42,119 nt of DNA. Source: Armatimonadota bacterium (GTDB taxonomy: Bacteria > Armatimonadota > UBA5829). The notes beneath the pieces are model-generated. The model was not told the DNA's origin. It worked only from the letters and a program-made list of their open reading frames with translations, and made no database searches. Position numbers and translations under genes: made by a program. Shown here piece by piece: positions 27,451 to 36,557 of the stretch (the stretch's first letter is position 1; each line of letters begins with the position of its first letter). The DNA is taken from positions 1 through 42,119 of the forward strand of contig JAAYKE010000125.1 of assembly GCA_012522575.1 (NCBI GenBank), given 5' to 3'.

Positions 27451-27987
27451 TCAACTGAGAAATTGCTCACGTAAAGCGGCCAGTTGACCGCGAATGCTGC
27501 CGTCGATCACGGTGTCGCCGATGCGCACTATAATTCCGCCCGATATTTCCGGTTCCACCTTCTCAACGAGTTGAATCTTTTTGCCGGTGGTCGCATTCAG
27601 CTTTTCCACCAGACGACTCTGCTGTTCTTTGCTGAGCGGCACGGCGCTTATCACTTCAGCCTGCACTATTCCCCTGGCTTGATTCGCCAGCAGAACATAT
27701 TCCGGTTTGGTAAGAGCCAGGGCTTCCTCCCTGTTCTTGTCCACAAGCAGCTTCAGGAAGACCGATGTAACCTGCTGGATTTTACCGGCGAAGATGTCCT
27801 GGAGAATCTTGACCTTAACTGAGCGGTCCACAACCGGCGAGTGTATCACCTCCCGCAACGCAGGAGAGGACTCCACCGTGTGGCCGACAAGCCCAAGATC
27901 GCTTTCGACATCATCGACGACGTTTGCGTCCGACGCAGCGCTGAATAAAGCGGCTGCATATCTGCGCACGATCCGCCGTTCTATCAT
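27451..27987 (-). CDS. atpH: F1 ATP synthase delta subunit
   Basis: A 178-residue delta subunit that links F1 to the peripheral stalk. It shows RRYAAALFSAA at the N-terminus, FLKLLVDKNREEAL in the middle and the signature KKIQLVEKVEPEISGGIIVRIGDTVIDGSIRGQL near the end. The ATG overlaps the atpF stop by 4 nt. The 83-nt gap to atpA contains a ribosome site only. Confidence 0.95.
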   Translation of the reverse strand: MIERRIVRRYAAALFSAASDANVVDDVESDLGLVGHTVESSPALREVIHSPVVDRSVKVKILQDIFAGKIQQVTSVFLKLLVDKNREEALALTKPEYVLLANQARGIVQAEVISAVPLSKEQQSRLVEKLNATTGKKIQLVEKVEPEISGGIIVRIGDTVIDGSIRGQLAALREQFLS

Positions 27988-28478
27988 TTTGCCACGCCCT
28001 CGATTTCGTCAATGAACTTATCAACAAGCTGCTTATGCTTGTCGTCGTCGAGCCTTTCTTCTATGAGCCTGGCGGCCGCTCCTATTGCGAGGTCAGCAAC
28101 GTGCGCTTTGATCTCAAGGACGGCCTTATCCTTCTCACGCCCGATCTCGTCCTGGGCGCGCGCAAGGACCTGCTCTGCCTGGCTGCGCGATTCAGAGATT
28201 ATCTCCTCACGAAGCTGCATGCCTTCCTTGGCCGCTGCGGTAATCTTCTCCCGCATCTCAGTCTCAATTCCGGCAAGGCGCTTTTCGTACTCGGATTTTA
28301 ACTCTGCCGCGGCCAGCCGATCCTTTTCGGCAGCCGAGTAATCGCCTTCCAATTGCTCGCCGCGCGCATCGATGATGCCAAGGATCGGTCCCCACAGGAA
28401 CTTCCAGAAAACCAGCACAACCAGCGAAAACCCCAAAATCTGGGTCAGTAATGTTTGCCACTGCGGTAATATTTCCAC
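27984..28478 (-). CDS. atpF: Fo ATP synthase b subunit
   Basis: A 164-residue b subunit: one N-terminal transmembrane helix (LLTQILGFSLVVLVFWKFLWGPILGII) and a long charged coiled-coil helix (DRLAAAELKSEYEKRLAGIE..EIISESRSQAEQVLARAQDEIGREK) that forms the peripheral stalk. The gene order atpE-atpF-atpH is standard, and it overlaps atpH by 4 nt. Only one b-type gene is present, so a homodimeric stalk is expected. Confidence 0.95.
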   Translation of the reverse strand: MEILPQWQTLLTQILGFSLVVLVFWKFLWGPILGIIDARGEQLEGDYSAAEKDRLAAAELKSEYEKRLAGIETEMREKITAAAKEGMQLREEIISESRSQAEQVLARAQDEIGREKDKAVLEIKAHVADLAIGAAARLIEERLDDDKHKQLVDKFIDEIEGVAK

Positions 28479-28512
28479 TACCGAACACTCCGAACTTTAA
28501 TCAATGCCAAAT

Positions 28513-28782
28513 CTACTTGCCAACCAGCTTCATCAGGCTCTCCGCACCAGGCACGCCCATAAACAGGAAGATAAGCGCGATGACGAAAGCATAGATGACC
28601 AAAGACTCGATAAGAGCCAGACCGATAATCATCGCGGTCTGTATTTTGCCTGCCGCTTCCGGCTGTCTGGCAATGGCCTCCAGGGCCGCAGCGGCCGTTC
28701 TGCCCTGAGCCAACCCGCCGCCAATAACCGCGATCGGAACAGCGAACCCGGCTGCAATAATTAGTGCGATCAATACGCCCAT
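28513..28782 (-). CDS. atpE: Fo ATP synthase c subunit (ring proteolipid)
   Basis: An 89-residue hairpin of two transmembrane helices joined by the polar loop ARQPEA. The ion-carrying Glu lies in [16 protein letters not shown]. The helix-1 Gln of GLAQG, the Glu-Ser pair and the Tyr four residues after the Ser match the positions that bind sodium in Ilyobacter/Propionigenium-type rings, but the Thr after the Ser is Leu. The coupling ion therefore cannot be decided by sequence alone. AGGAGG precedes the start. Confidence 0.95.
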   Translation of the reverse strand: MGVLIALIIAAGFAVPIAVIGGGLAQGRTAAAALEAIARQPEAAGKIQTAMIIGLALIESLVIYAFVIALIFLFMGVPGAESLMKLVGK

Positions 28783-28818
28783 TGAAACGTAAACCTCCTA
28801 CATTCGAAACGAATAATG

Positions 28819-29535
28819 TTATTCTTCGTGCCCGGATAGAGCAACGGTAATATAAATACCCACAAGCATAGAGAACACAAGAGCCTGCACAAAGCCCGTG
28901 AATATCGCGAACAGCAGCATCGGAAACTGGATCGGAACCCAAAACAGGCTTTTCATGACCGTAGCGCCGATCATGATAAACACCAGAAAGACCAGATCCT
29001 CGCCAAAAATGTTTCCAAACAAACGAATAGACAGCGAGAGCGGCTTGGCAAGTTCCCCAACTATATGCAAGGGCAGCATCAGCGGAGCCAGCCACAGCGG
29101 CTCGCCAAGGAAATGCTTGAAGTAGTTCAACAAGCCCACTCGCGTAATAGACACATACTGCACATAGACAAACGCGAACACCGCCAGTGCGACCGTAGTG
29201 TTGGTGTTCGCAGTCGGGGCCATAAAGCCCGGAATCAACCCAAACAGGTTCAGCGAGAGGATGAAAATAAAAAACGTGCCGATGACCGGCACCAGCGATC
29301 TTGCCTCCCGATCGCCAACGATATTGCGCACAAACCCATGCAGCGCAACCACGCAAAATTCCAAAAACAACTGGAATCTGCCCGGGTTGCGCAGTTTCAG
29401 TCTGCTGTGCATAAGTATGACAGTGCTGCAGAGAATCAGGATGACCAGCCAGGTTACCGGCACCATTTCCGGCATCCATTTCGGCAGTATATGCTTGGCC
29501 ACCAGAAAATGCAGCCAGGTTTTAGGTTCTTCCAC
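28819..29535 (-). CDS. atpB: Fo ATP synthase a subunit
   Basis: A 238-residue a subunit with five to six transmembrane helices. The essential Arg is in SLSIRLFGNIFGEDLV, and the terminal helix GFVQALVFSMLVGIYITVAL is the family end. Together with the c ring it forms the two ion half-channels. It lies 11 nt after atpI and 36 nt before atpE. Confidence 0.95.
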   Translation of the reverse strand: MEEPKTWLHFLVAKHILPKWMPEMVPVTWLVILILCSTVILMHSRLKLRNPGRFQLFLEFCVVALHGFVRNIVGDREARSLVPVIGTFFIFILSLNLFGLIPGFMAPTANTNTTVALAVFAFVYVQYVSITRVGLLNYFKHFLGEPLWLAPLMLPLHIVGELAKPLSLSIRLFGNIFGEDLVFLVFIMIGATVMKSLFWVPIQFPMLLFAIFTGFVQALVFSMLVGIYITVALSGHEE

Positions 29536-29546
29536 CAGACTCTCCG

Positions 29547-29942
29547 CTACTTATTAAGACGCTGCACTATCAGCATCCCTACTACCTTAAGCGCAATTAC
29601 GGCTTGAGTCAAGACCAAACCGGCGCAAAATGCGACAATATAAGGAAAATGCCCTCTGCCGAGCCAAATGCCGCCCGCCAACGCCGCAATAAGCACCGGC
29701 CAATGGAGGGCTATCGCCGCCAGAGATACTCCCCGTATTCGCTTGCTGTCCGCGCGAAAGGTATTGCCAACGAACCATTCAATAGCTCTGAGCAGCCCAA
29801 CCGATATTGCCGAGCCAATCGTCCAGCCCAACGCCGCGCGCCAGCCGGATACGGATATGCTCACAAGCAGCCCAAAAAACCAGACATAACTGCTCGTGAG
29901 ATAAACACGTCGTATAAAACCTGCGTCTATTGCGCTAATCAC
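29547..29942 (-). CDS. atpI: ATP synthase subunit I-like membrane protein
   Basis: About 131 residues with four hydrophobic segments (VWFFGLLVSISVS, LGWTIGSAISVGLL, WPVLIAALAGGIWLG, IVAFCAGLVLTQAVIALKVVGML). Its place between atpZ and atpB matches subunit I, which helps assemble the c ring or supplies magnesium. The GTG at 29942, with AGGG six nucleotides upstream and an 8-nt overlap with the atpZ stop, is the best start; the longer frame to 30044 is a shadow of atpZ. Family assignment rests mainly on size, topology and position. Confidence 0.7.
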   Translation of the reverse strand: MISAIDAGFIRRVYLTSSYVWFFGLLVSISVSGWRAALGWTIGSAISVGLLRAIEWFVGNTFRADSKRIRGVSLAAIALHWPVLIAALAGGIWLGRGHFPYIVAFCAGLVLTQAVIALKVVGMLIVQRLNK

Positions 29943-30150
29943 GAGTCGCCCTGACAAGAATACGTATGGTCTCATACAGACCGGCAGCAACGCCAAGAAG
30001 CGTGAACACAAACGCAAGCAGCGGGTAAGTGCCGAGCTTGACATCCAGCCAGCGACCGACCGCCAACCCGATAAGCGTCGATACCAGAATAAGCAGTCCG
30101 ATGCTCAGTATCTCGCCGGTTTGAACCCACGGATTCTTTGGCTCATTCAT
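29935..30150 (-). CDS. atpZ: AtpZ/AtpI-type small membrane protein
   Basis: A 71-residue protein with two transmembrane helices, first in the atp operon. It shows LSIGLLILVSTLIGLAVGRWLDVKLGTYPLLAFVFTLLGVAAGLYETIRI, the pattern of the AtpZ/AtpI (F0F1-ATPase subunit 2-type) family, whose members are linked to magnesium/calcium transport or c-ring assembly. The ribosome site is weak. Only about 68 nt separate it from the repeat at 30219, so the operon promoter must lie in that gap or inside the repeat. Confidence 0.8.
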   Translation of the reverse strand: MNEPKNPWVQTGEILSIGLLILVSTLIGLAVGRWLDVKLGTYPLLAFVFTLLGVAAGLYETIRILVRATRD

Positions 30151-30218
30151 AACCGCGCATCAGCTTAGTGAAGATTAGCACAACGCTGCTCCCAAAGTCA
30201 ATCTGGTGACCCATATAT

Positions 30219-30465
30219 GTAACAGTTCACGAATGATGAGCGCCTCTGCCCGTAGTGTCCGATCTCCGTCTCGGACAAGGTCGTTTGGAGGTTAGAAGTT
30301 GGAGATTAGATGTTGGGAATGGGGTCGCGATAACGGCTCGAACTTCGGACATCTGACCTCGGACATCGAAAAAAGCAGATTTCTCACTACGTTCGAAATG
30401 ACGTAGTTTGCGTGGCTGGTACAGAGGCCAGTCACTACAACTACTTACTAAGAGTGAGTTGTTAC
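30219..30465 (-). repeat. MITE-like dispersed repeat, copy D (inverted)
   Basis: A 247-bp element with ends GTAACAGTTCACGAATGATGAG and, on the other side, the complement of GTAACAACTCACTCTT. It is the reverse complement of copy B (10275-10521) with only scattered differences, including the GAGGTTA-type heptamers (30283-30320) and the CCGATCTCCGTCTCGG hairpin. It fills most of the gap between the divergent atp operon and the GH10-like gene, so it may affect either promoter. Confidence 0.83.
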
Positions 30466-30582
30466 ACATATCCATTGCCTTAGAATTCTATCACAATGCC
30501 AACGCAGTTAAAAGGTCTCTGGTGAGATAACCAGTAGACAAAGGCCTGTTTCTGAGCTATCCTGAGTTTGGAGGAAGAGCTT

Positions 30583-33500
30583 ATGATTCGACTGTTTTTT
30601 GCAGTGTTGGCTGTAGCCGCTTTGATGTGCGGAACCTGCGCAGCGGATGAGTATCGCATCGTCCCTGTGACCGGCTGGAGCGCGGGCTTTCTGAAACAAT
30701 CCCAGGTGGACAAACTCCTCGGCGTGCCCGGGGTGGCGTCATCGCTGGGTGACATCCGCACCGCCAATTGCAACGCAGTTGTGCCGCAGGTGCGCAGGCG
30801 CGCCGATGTCTGCTATCCGTCCGCTATGGGCGAACCATATATGAGCGGCCTGACTCCATCCAATTTCAACGCTCTGCAGGCAGTGATAGATGCCGCCCAC
30901 GATACCACCGGCGGCAAGAAGCGCATAGAGGTCCACTGCTGGCTGGTGGCGTTCAGAACCGGAACCGGGACTGTCTATGCCCAACACAGCAACCCCTCCG
31001 ACCCGGATAACTACTGGATGACCTGCGATAGCGATGGGGCCGAATCGGAAGATAAAGCCATCGATCCCGGCCATCCCAAAGCGCAGGAATATATTGTCAA
31101 TGTCATAATGGATATGGTGAACAACTACGATATAGACGGCATTCATTTCGACTACATCCGTTTCACCAATACAACTCAGGGTTACAATCCCACAAGCGTT
31201 GCCCGTTTCAATGCCCGCTATGGCAGAACAGGCCTGCCGCCGTCCGGCGATGCGCAGTTCAAGCAATGGAGACGGGACCAGATCACCGCCGTCGTTCGCA
31301 AAGTATATGCAAAAATCCAGGAAGCTAAACCGTGGGTTAAGCTGTCGGGATCGTTTATATGCAGCACGCCGTCGCCGAAAGCCTCCACCCGCGCCGAGTT
31401 CCAAAAGTCCTCGGCATATCTTGTATATTCCGACTGGGACAGTTGGATTCAGGAAGGCATAATCGACTTTGCCGCTCCGATGGTCTATTTTAATATGACT
31501 ACAAGGACGCAGGATTATATCAACTGGATCAATTTCCAGAAGGACCGAAAGGGCAACCGCCTTATGGTCCCGGACGCGGGCACATATCTCAATTATCTGC
31601 CTGACGCCATAAATATGCTCAGCCTGACCCGCGACCCGTCTCCTGCGGGCAATTATGCCGACGGGTTAGGGGCGTATTCATATCAATCTCCCTACGCCAT
31701 AGACAAAGGCTCCTCAACTTACGGCCCGTGGTCTACGTTCAGCGCTCAGCTTCTCACTCAGATTACCCCAGAGTGGGCTGATATACCAGATATGCCGTGG
31801 AAGAGCGCGCCCGTCAAAGGTCACATCGGCGGCACTGTCACTGCTCCGCCGGGCAATGCCTGGGCTGATGGAGCCACGGTCACGATAACCGGCCCTGAAA
31901 GCCGCACAATGACCTGTGACGGCACCGGTTTCTATGCTTTCATCGATCTGACACCCGGAACCTACACTGTCGAGGTTTCCTACGGCCCATATCGACAGGA
32001 GAAAACGTTTACCGTCACTGCCGGCCAAATCGAAAACGGCGACTTCGCCTTAACCCAGATCGACATCAGCGCTCCTGTAATAAGCGACGTCTCTATCACA
32101 GACATCACCGACGGCACCGCAAAGATAACCTGGCTTACGGATATGCCCTGCACCTGTCAGGTAGATTACGACTTCGTTCCTCACTTTGGCCAATCGACCG
32201 ACGAGAACCCGTCTTATCTGGTCTCCCATACTGCCATCCTTCAGGGTCTCAACCCAGACACAGACTACACCCTGCGGATAAAGGTGACCAATATGGCGGA
32301 TCGCACTACTATTTCAGACAGTTTCTCATTCAAAACCAAGCCTGTCGAGACAACGATTATCATTGACGACCTTGACGAGGATTACTGCATCTTATCCGGC
32401 AATTGGATCAGAACCAGCTACACGACCGGTTGGGCCAGCAGCTTTGTATATAGATCCGGCGCCACCGGCACACCTTCCGCCACTGCGGTTTGGGCTCCGG
32501 TATTTCCACGATCCGGACCTTACAAAGTGTCTACGTACTATCATGCAGGCGCAAATCGCACCACAAATGCGTGTTTTACGGTCAATTCGCCTTCAGGTAG
32601 CGAGCAGACTATCGTAAATCAGCAGGCAAGCGACTACACTTGGGTGCAGCTCGGCCCGATTACGCATTTCGACGCCGGAAAGTCCGGCAATGTGACCCTC
32701 ACCAACCAGATTGGAACTGCGGACGGGCTTGTCGTAGCGGACGCCGTCAAGTTCGAGTATCTCGGTGATATTACTCCTCCAATTATGTCCAATATCACCG
32801 ATGAGCGTTACACCGACTCGACTACCAGCCTTAACGCGCAATGGGCTGGGTCCGATCCCGAATCGGGAATCGCTCTCTACAAATATGCGGTCGGAACCCA
32901 GCCGGGAATGGCCGATATTAAGCCCTGGACAGATGCGGGAACCTCCACATCCGCCTGTATAACCGGATTATCGTTGACCGTAGGAACCAAATATTACGTC
33001 AGCGTGCGGGCAATCAACGGAGCAGGGCTGATTTCCGCTCCCGCTATTTCTGCCGGAGTGAGCGTCGCGCGCATCGTCAACAGCATCTCCGAGGCAAAGG
33101 AATACGTTGGCGAGCCGGTATGTTTGGACTCGCTGAGCGTCACTGCTCTATACTCCAATCGATTCTATGTCGAGCAGGCCAATCGAGTTGCGGGCATACG
33201 TGCGGAGCCTGTTCAGGAGCTTGTTCAAAATCAGACGGTGCGACTGTTCGGCGTAGTCGGGCTGGCAGACGGCTGCGAGCCTGCGATTCTCGATTGCAAA
33301 ACGCTGCCCGGAGGCACAGGGCCGACCATCTATCCGCTGTGTATGATCACTAGATCGCTGGGAAATACCGGCTTGAACAATACCGGGCTTCTCGTTCGGG
33401 TTGCAGGCAGGGTGACATCGGTTGTATCTGACGGCTTCTATCTCGACGATGGCGGCGGGCGCAGCGACACTACCGGCGTCATTGGAGTCAAAGTATGGAC

Positions 33501-33621
33501 GGGCGCGCCGAACTCCGCTGTCAAGGGAGCCATTGTGGGAGTAACCGGAGTTGTTTCTTGTCGTATGATATCGAACACGGCATATCCCGTGGTGCTTGCC
33601 CGTGAAATTAATCCGTTATAA
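30583..33621 (+). CDS. Secreted GH10-like multidomain protein
   Basis: A 1012-residue exported protein starting at an ATG with GGAGG upstream. Order of domains: signal peptide (1-21); a glycosyl-hydrolase-like TIM barrel of the GH10-like/DUF4015-type family (about 25-420; PVTGWSAGFLK, NYDIDGIHFDYIRF, IDFAAPMVYFNMT); a carboxypeptidase-regulatory-like beta sandwich (about 425-495; GATVTITGPESRTMTCDGTGFYAF); fibronectin type III (about 500-590); a golvesin-like domain (about 595-735; SATAVWAPVFPRSGPYKVSTYYHAG); a second fibronectin type III (about 738-830); and an OB-fold-like tail. The barrel suggests action on extracellular polysaccharide, and the rest is for adhesion or spacing. The substrate is unknown. 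Confidence 0.82.
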   Translation: MIRLFFAVLAVAALMCGTCAADEYRIVPVTGWSAGFLKQSQVDKLLGVPGVASSLGDIRTANCNAVVPQVRRRADVCYPSAMGEPYMSGLTPSNFNALQAVIDAAHDTTGGKKRIEVHCWLVAFRTGTGTVYAQHSNPSDPDNYWMTCDSDGAESEDKAIDPGHPKAQEYIVNVIMDMVNNYDIDGIHFDYIRFTNTTQGYNPTSVARFNARYGRTGLPPSGDAQFKQWRRDQITAVVRKVYAKIQEAKPWVKLSGSFICSTPSPKASTRAEFQKSSAYLVYSDWDSWIQEGIIDFAAPMVYFNMTTRTQDYINWINFQKDRKGNRLMVPDAGTYLNYLPDAINMLSLTRDPSPAGNYADGLGAYSYQSPYAIDKGSSTYGPWSTFSAQLLTQITPEWADIPDMPWKSAPVKGHIGGTVTAPPGNAWADGATVTITGPESRTMTCDGTGFYAFIDLTPGTYTVEVSYGPYRQEKTFTVTAGQIENGDFALTQIDISAPVISDVSITDITDGTAKITWLTDMPCTCQVDYDFVPHFGQSTDENPSYLVSHTAILQGLNPDTDYTLRIKVTNMADRTTISDSFSFKTKPVETTIIIDDLDEDYCILSGNWIRTSYTTGWASSFVYRSGATGTPSATAVWAPVFPRSGPYKVSTYYHAGANRTTNACFTVNSPSGSEQTIVNQQASDYTWVQLGPITHFDAGKSGNVTLTNQIGTADGLVVADAVKFEYLGDITPPIMSNITDERYTDSTTSLNAQWAGSDPESGIALYKYAVGTQPGMADIKPWTDAGTSTSACITGLSLTVGTKYYVSVRAINGAGLISAPAISAGVSVARIVNSISEAKEYVGEPVCLDSLSVTALYSNRFYVEQANRVAGIRAEPVQELVQNQTVRLFGVVGLADGCEPAILDCKTLPGGTGPTIYPLCMITRSLGNTGLNNTGLLVRVAGRVTSVVSDGFYLDDGGGRSDTTGVIGVKVWTGAPNSAVKGAIVGVTGVVSCRMISNTAYPVVLAREINPL

Positions 33622-33632
33622 TCGGTTTTGAG

Positions 33633-33822
33633 GTAACAACTCACTCTTCGTGAATGGTTGAAGTGGCTGGCCTCTCTGTCCCAGCCTCACAGACTATGTC
33701 ATTTCGAACGAAGTGAGAAATCTGCTTTTCCGTATAGGGCGAATGCTCGAAAGAAGCGAAACCCGGAAGAGGGGAGGGAAAAAGCAGGTTCCTCGGCATT
33801 CGCCTCGGGATGACAATTTACT
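33633..33822 (+). repeat. MITE-like dispersed repeat, copy E (right end missing)
   Basis: It begins GTAACAACTCACTCTTCGTG, like copy C, and keeps the inner inverted repeat (CATTTCGAACGAAGTGAG and ATCTGCTTTT against AAAAAGCAGGTTCC and CGGGATGAC). The right GTTAC end and heptamers are absent, so it is truncated. It lies right after the stop of the GH10-like gene and may act as its terminator hairpin. Confidence 0.75.
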
Positions 33823-34207
33823 TGACGCGTTCAAGTTGAGATTTGACTGGCGGCGGGATTTGTTCCGGCCGCCAATGAGACAAGGCCCGCTGCTGCCAGC
33901 GAGCCTCACCTGCTGTTATTTACTTTTTCTATCTTGAGTTGGGCGGCGGTCAAATAGTTGTGGCGCCCACTAGAGAGAGGTGGATGATGAGCACGGCTAA
34001 TATGTCTCAGGCGCCGACCGTCGCGTAGTCCACATCTTTATTATGGCGTATGCTGGCGGCAGCTTTAGACGGGATAAACAAGTTTCGCGGATTGGTCGGT
34101 TCGATGCATTACTCTTTTGAGCGCAGAAGGAATACCCAACCCGCCATGCAGAAGAGTAATACAGGACAGTCAGCGGGCTTTTGACCTCTGGATAACGGGA
34201 GACTTGT
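33823..34207. other. Gene-free stretch before ruvC
   Basis: No convincing gene. It contains a GC-rich hairpin near 33848-33876 (TGGCGGC with GCCGCCA) and a 14-codon frame at 33984-34028 with AGGTGG before it, which is too short to judge. It also contains the inverted repeat described separately at 34105-34163. Confidence 0.5.
34105..34163. repeat. 15-bp inverted repeat upstream of ruvC
   Basis: TGCATTACTCTTTTG at 34105-34119 pairs with CAGAAGAGTAATACA at 34149-34163 (13 of 15 positions, including an uninterrupted 9-bp core) around a 29-nt spacer. It sits 44 nt before the ruvC start and could be an operator, an RNA hairpin or a small mobile-element scar. Confidence 0.5.
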
Positions 34208-34690
34208 GTGCGCATACTCGGCATAGACCCTGGAACAGCGACGGTCGGCTATGGCGTTGTCGATAAAATCGGCGCATCGCCGGTGGTGGTGCGCTATGGC
34301 ATCATATCAACCAGTCCCAAACAACCTCCTCCCAGGCGTCTGCTGATTCTCCACGAAGAACTGAACTGCATAATAGACGAATTTTCTCCGGATGTCATAG
34401 TGATGGAACGTCTATTCTTTGCCAAGAACCAGACTACCGCGATAGCAGTCGGCAAGGCCTGCGGCGTTTTGCAGCTTGTTGCGGCGCAGCGCGGAGTGCC
34501 CGTCATAGAATATACTCCTCCGGAGGTCAAGCAGGCGGTTGTCGGCTATGGCGGAGCCGAAAAAAAGCAGGTTCAATATATGATCCAGAGAATACTCGAC
34601 CTCGACCAGCCTCCGAAGCCCGACGACGCCGCCGATGCGCTTGCGCTTTGCGTTTGCCATGCCCACGCGGAGAAGCTAAGATGTCTGTAG
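34208..34690 (+). CDS. ruvC: Holliday junction resolvase RuvC
   Basis: A 160-residue RuvC endonuclease, which cuts Holliday junctions symmetrically in recombination repair. The catalytic acids are visible: Asp7 in LGIDPGTATVGYGV, the Glu in VMERLFFAKN, and the Asp pair in PKPDDAADALALCVCHAH. The start is GTG at 34208 with GGGAG six nucleotides upstream; a GTG at 34206 is out of frame. ruvA and ruvB, often adjacent, are not in this window. Confidence 0.95.
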   Translation: MRILGIDPGTATVGYGVVDKIGASPVVVRYGIISTSPKQPPPRRLLILHEELNCIIDEFSPDVIVMERLFFAKNQTTAIAVGKACGVLQLVAAQRGVPVIEYTPPEVKQAVVGYGGAEKKQVQYMIQRILDLDQPPKPDDAADALALCVCHAHAEKLRCL

Positions 34691-34727
34691 TTACGATCGC
34701 AGTCAGTAAACTGAAGAAGGATTCAAA

Positions 34728-35528
34728 ATGAGACTTAGTATTATGCTGATGATTTGCACCGCAGTTTTATCGACCGGCGCGATATGCGCCACACCCGTAG
34801 AAAAGGCCCCGTATCCGCGCGTATGCGCCCACCGCGGGCTTAGCGGCCCGTGTCCGGAGAATACCATGCCAGCGTTTGCAGCCGCCATCAGCCTCGGCGT
34901 TCAGGAAATTGAGCTGGATATATGGGGTTCGAAGGATCGGCAGTTAGTGGTCTGCCACGACGATAAAGTCGATCGAACCACCAACGGCAAGGGATTGATC
35001 AGCGACCTCACATGGGCGGAGATTCAAAAACTCGACGCCGGAAGCTGGCGGGATAAATCATGGGCCGGGCTGAAAGTGCCGTGTTTTGAGGATGTGTTGA
35101 AACAATTCGGCGGCAAAGTCGTTATGAACGTACACGTCAAAGAGGCAGGTGACGACGGTTGGATTATCGGCAAAATAGCGGAACTGGCGAAGAAGTACGA
35201 TGTGGAAAAATCGATCTACATAGCAGGAGGCAGCGGCGTCATAAAATGGGCCAATAAGATCGCGCCCGATATCGAAAGATGCCATCTGTCCGGCGATTAT
35301 ACCGCGTTTGAGTTGGTGGAAAAGGCAGTTGATTTGAACTGCCAGAGGCTGCAATTCAACTCCAGCAAATTTGACGAGATGTCGATTGAGGAAGCCCACA
35401 AGCGCGGCATAATCTGCAATCTTTTCTATGCCGACACAAAAGAGGACGCGCAAAAGGCGTATGCGATGGGCATAGACACGGTTCTAACGAACTATGCAAA
35501 CCTTATAATGCCTCTTTTGGACAAGTGA
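34728..35528 (+). CDS. glpQ: Exported glycerophosphodiester phosphodiesterase
   Basis: A 266-residue GDPD-family TIM barrel that splits glycerophosphodiesters into an alcohol and glycerol-3-phosphate. Motifs: VCAHRGLSGPCPENTMPAF (catalytic His and Arg), QEIELDIWGSKDRQLVVCHDD (metal-binding Glu and Asp, second catalytic His) and the final GIDTVLTNYANL. A signal peptide (about 1-21) indicates periplasmic or extracellular action. GAAGGA lies 7 nt before the ATG. It follows ruvC by 37 nt. The symbol is by family resemblance; the exact specificity is inferred. Confidence 0.87.
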   Translation: MRLSIMLMICTAVLSTGAICATPVEKAPYPRVCAHRGLSGPCPENTMPAFAAAISLGVQEIELDIWGSKDRQLVVCHDDKVDRTTNGKGLISDLTWAEIQKLDAGSWRDKSWAGLKVPCFEDVLKQFGGKVVMNVHVKEAGDDGWIIGKIAELAKKYDVEKSIYIAGGSGVIKWANKIAPDIERCHLSGDYTAFELVEKAVDLNCQRLQFNSSKFDEMSIEEAHKRGIICNLFYADTKEDAQKAYAMGIDTVLTNYANLIMPLLDK

Positions 35529-35555
35529 TTTTTTGCCGGGCGGCTGGCGTGGCGG

Positions 35556-36557
35556 TCAATACTCCACGCTGCCGCCCTTGAACACTTTGCGAACCCAGTA
35601 TGTATATCCCAGCATAACCGCCATCCCGACTATCGCCACCAGAAACATTATTCCCAGCGTAAGCTCAGAAGAGGATGAATCGAGGATGCTCAGCGACCTG
35701 CCCGCGCCTCGTGCGGGGACCATATCAGGATAGATCGCGGCTCCGATACTCGCCACAAGGACGATAATGGATACGCAGGAACATAAAAACGCCTGTCTGG
35801 CTCTGTTCAGGCCGATGAGAACGCCGATTCCGGCAACACATAACATCAGCAGCGGATAAAACAGCCACAGACCCGGCGTGGCGCTGATCTTCGCCATCAT
35901 GTCCGTTGCGGCTATGCCTGCGGCGAAATAGCAGCCAATCAGAGAAATAAGATACGCAGCCCAGCCCCGCAAAGCCCATTTTCCGGCCATCGCCGCAATC
36001 TTTTCATCCTGATTCATCAGCAAAAACAGCCCGCCGTGCATGGCAAAAAGCGCGAGTCCGGCAACGCCCGTCAACAGCGGAAACCAGCCAAGCAGGTCGA
36101 CAAATGATCCGGTGAAGTTGCCTTGAGCGTCGAGAGGAAGTCCCTGCATTAGATTCCCCGCCGCAACTCCGAACAGCAGGGCGGCCAGCGTGCTCCCCGC
36201 GCCAAACGCGACCTCCCATAGCCCTTTTGCTTTGTCGGACGCATGCGCGACATATTCTATTGACACAGCCCGAAATACCAGCGCGAATATCAACAGCATC
36301 AACGCAGGATAAAATCCGCTGAATACCGTCGCATATACCATCGGAAAGGCGGCGAACAATGCTCCCCCTGCGGTAATCAGCCAAACCTCATTGGCATCCC
36401 AGTATGGAGCGATGGCAGACCGCAGCCCCTTGCGCGCATTGGATGAGCGCGCGAACTGGTGCCAGAATCCCACTCCCAGGTCATATCCATCCAAAATCAT
36501 ATAACCCGCCAGCAACGCGCCGATAAGCACAAACCAGGAAATCTGCAGCGCACTCAT
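35556..36557 (-). CDS. cydB: Cytochrome bd ubiquinol oxidase subunit II
   Basis: A 333-residue membrane subunit of cytochrome bd oxidase with eight to nine transmembrane helices. It opens MSALQISWFVLIGALLAGYMILDGYDLGVG, the family signature, followed by IAPYWDANEVWLITAGGALFAAFP and FALVFRAVSIEY. The ATG at 36557 follows GGAGGTG and overlaps the cydA stop by 4 nt. The final KVFKGGSVEY contains no extra subunit, and no cydX or cydCD genes are near. Confidence 0.95.
   Translation of the reverse strand: MSALQISWFVLIGALLAGYMILDGYDLGVGFWHQFARSSNARKGLRSAIAPYWDANEVWLITAGGALFAAFPMVYATVFSGFYPALMLLIFALVFRAVSIEYVAHASDKAKGLWEVAFGAGSTLAALLFGVAAGNLMQGLPLDAQGNFTGSFVDLLGWFPLLTGVAGLALFAMHGGLFLLMNQDEKIAAMAGKWALRGWAAYLISLIGCYFAAGIAATDMMAKISATPGLWLFYPLLMLCVAGIGVLIGLNRARQAFLCSCVSIIVLVASIGAAIYPDMVPARGAGRSLSILDSSSSELTLGIMFLVAIVGMAVMLGYTYWVRKVFKGGSVEY

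Noticed and set aside
29943-30044. N-terminal extension of atpI
   Set aside because: It overlaps atpZ in another frame and has no ribosome site.
33984-34028. 14-codon peptide gene with AGGTGG upstream
   Set aside because: It is too short and composition gives no support; it may only be chance.
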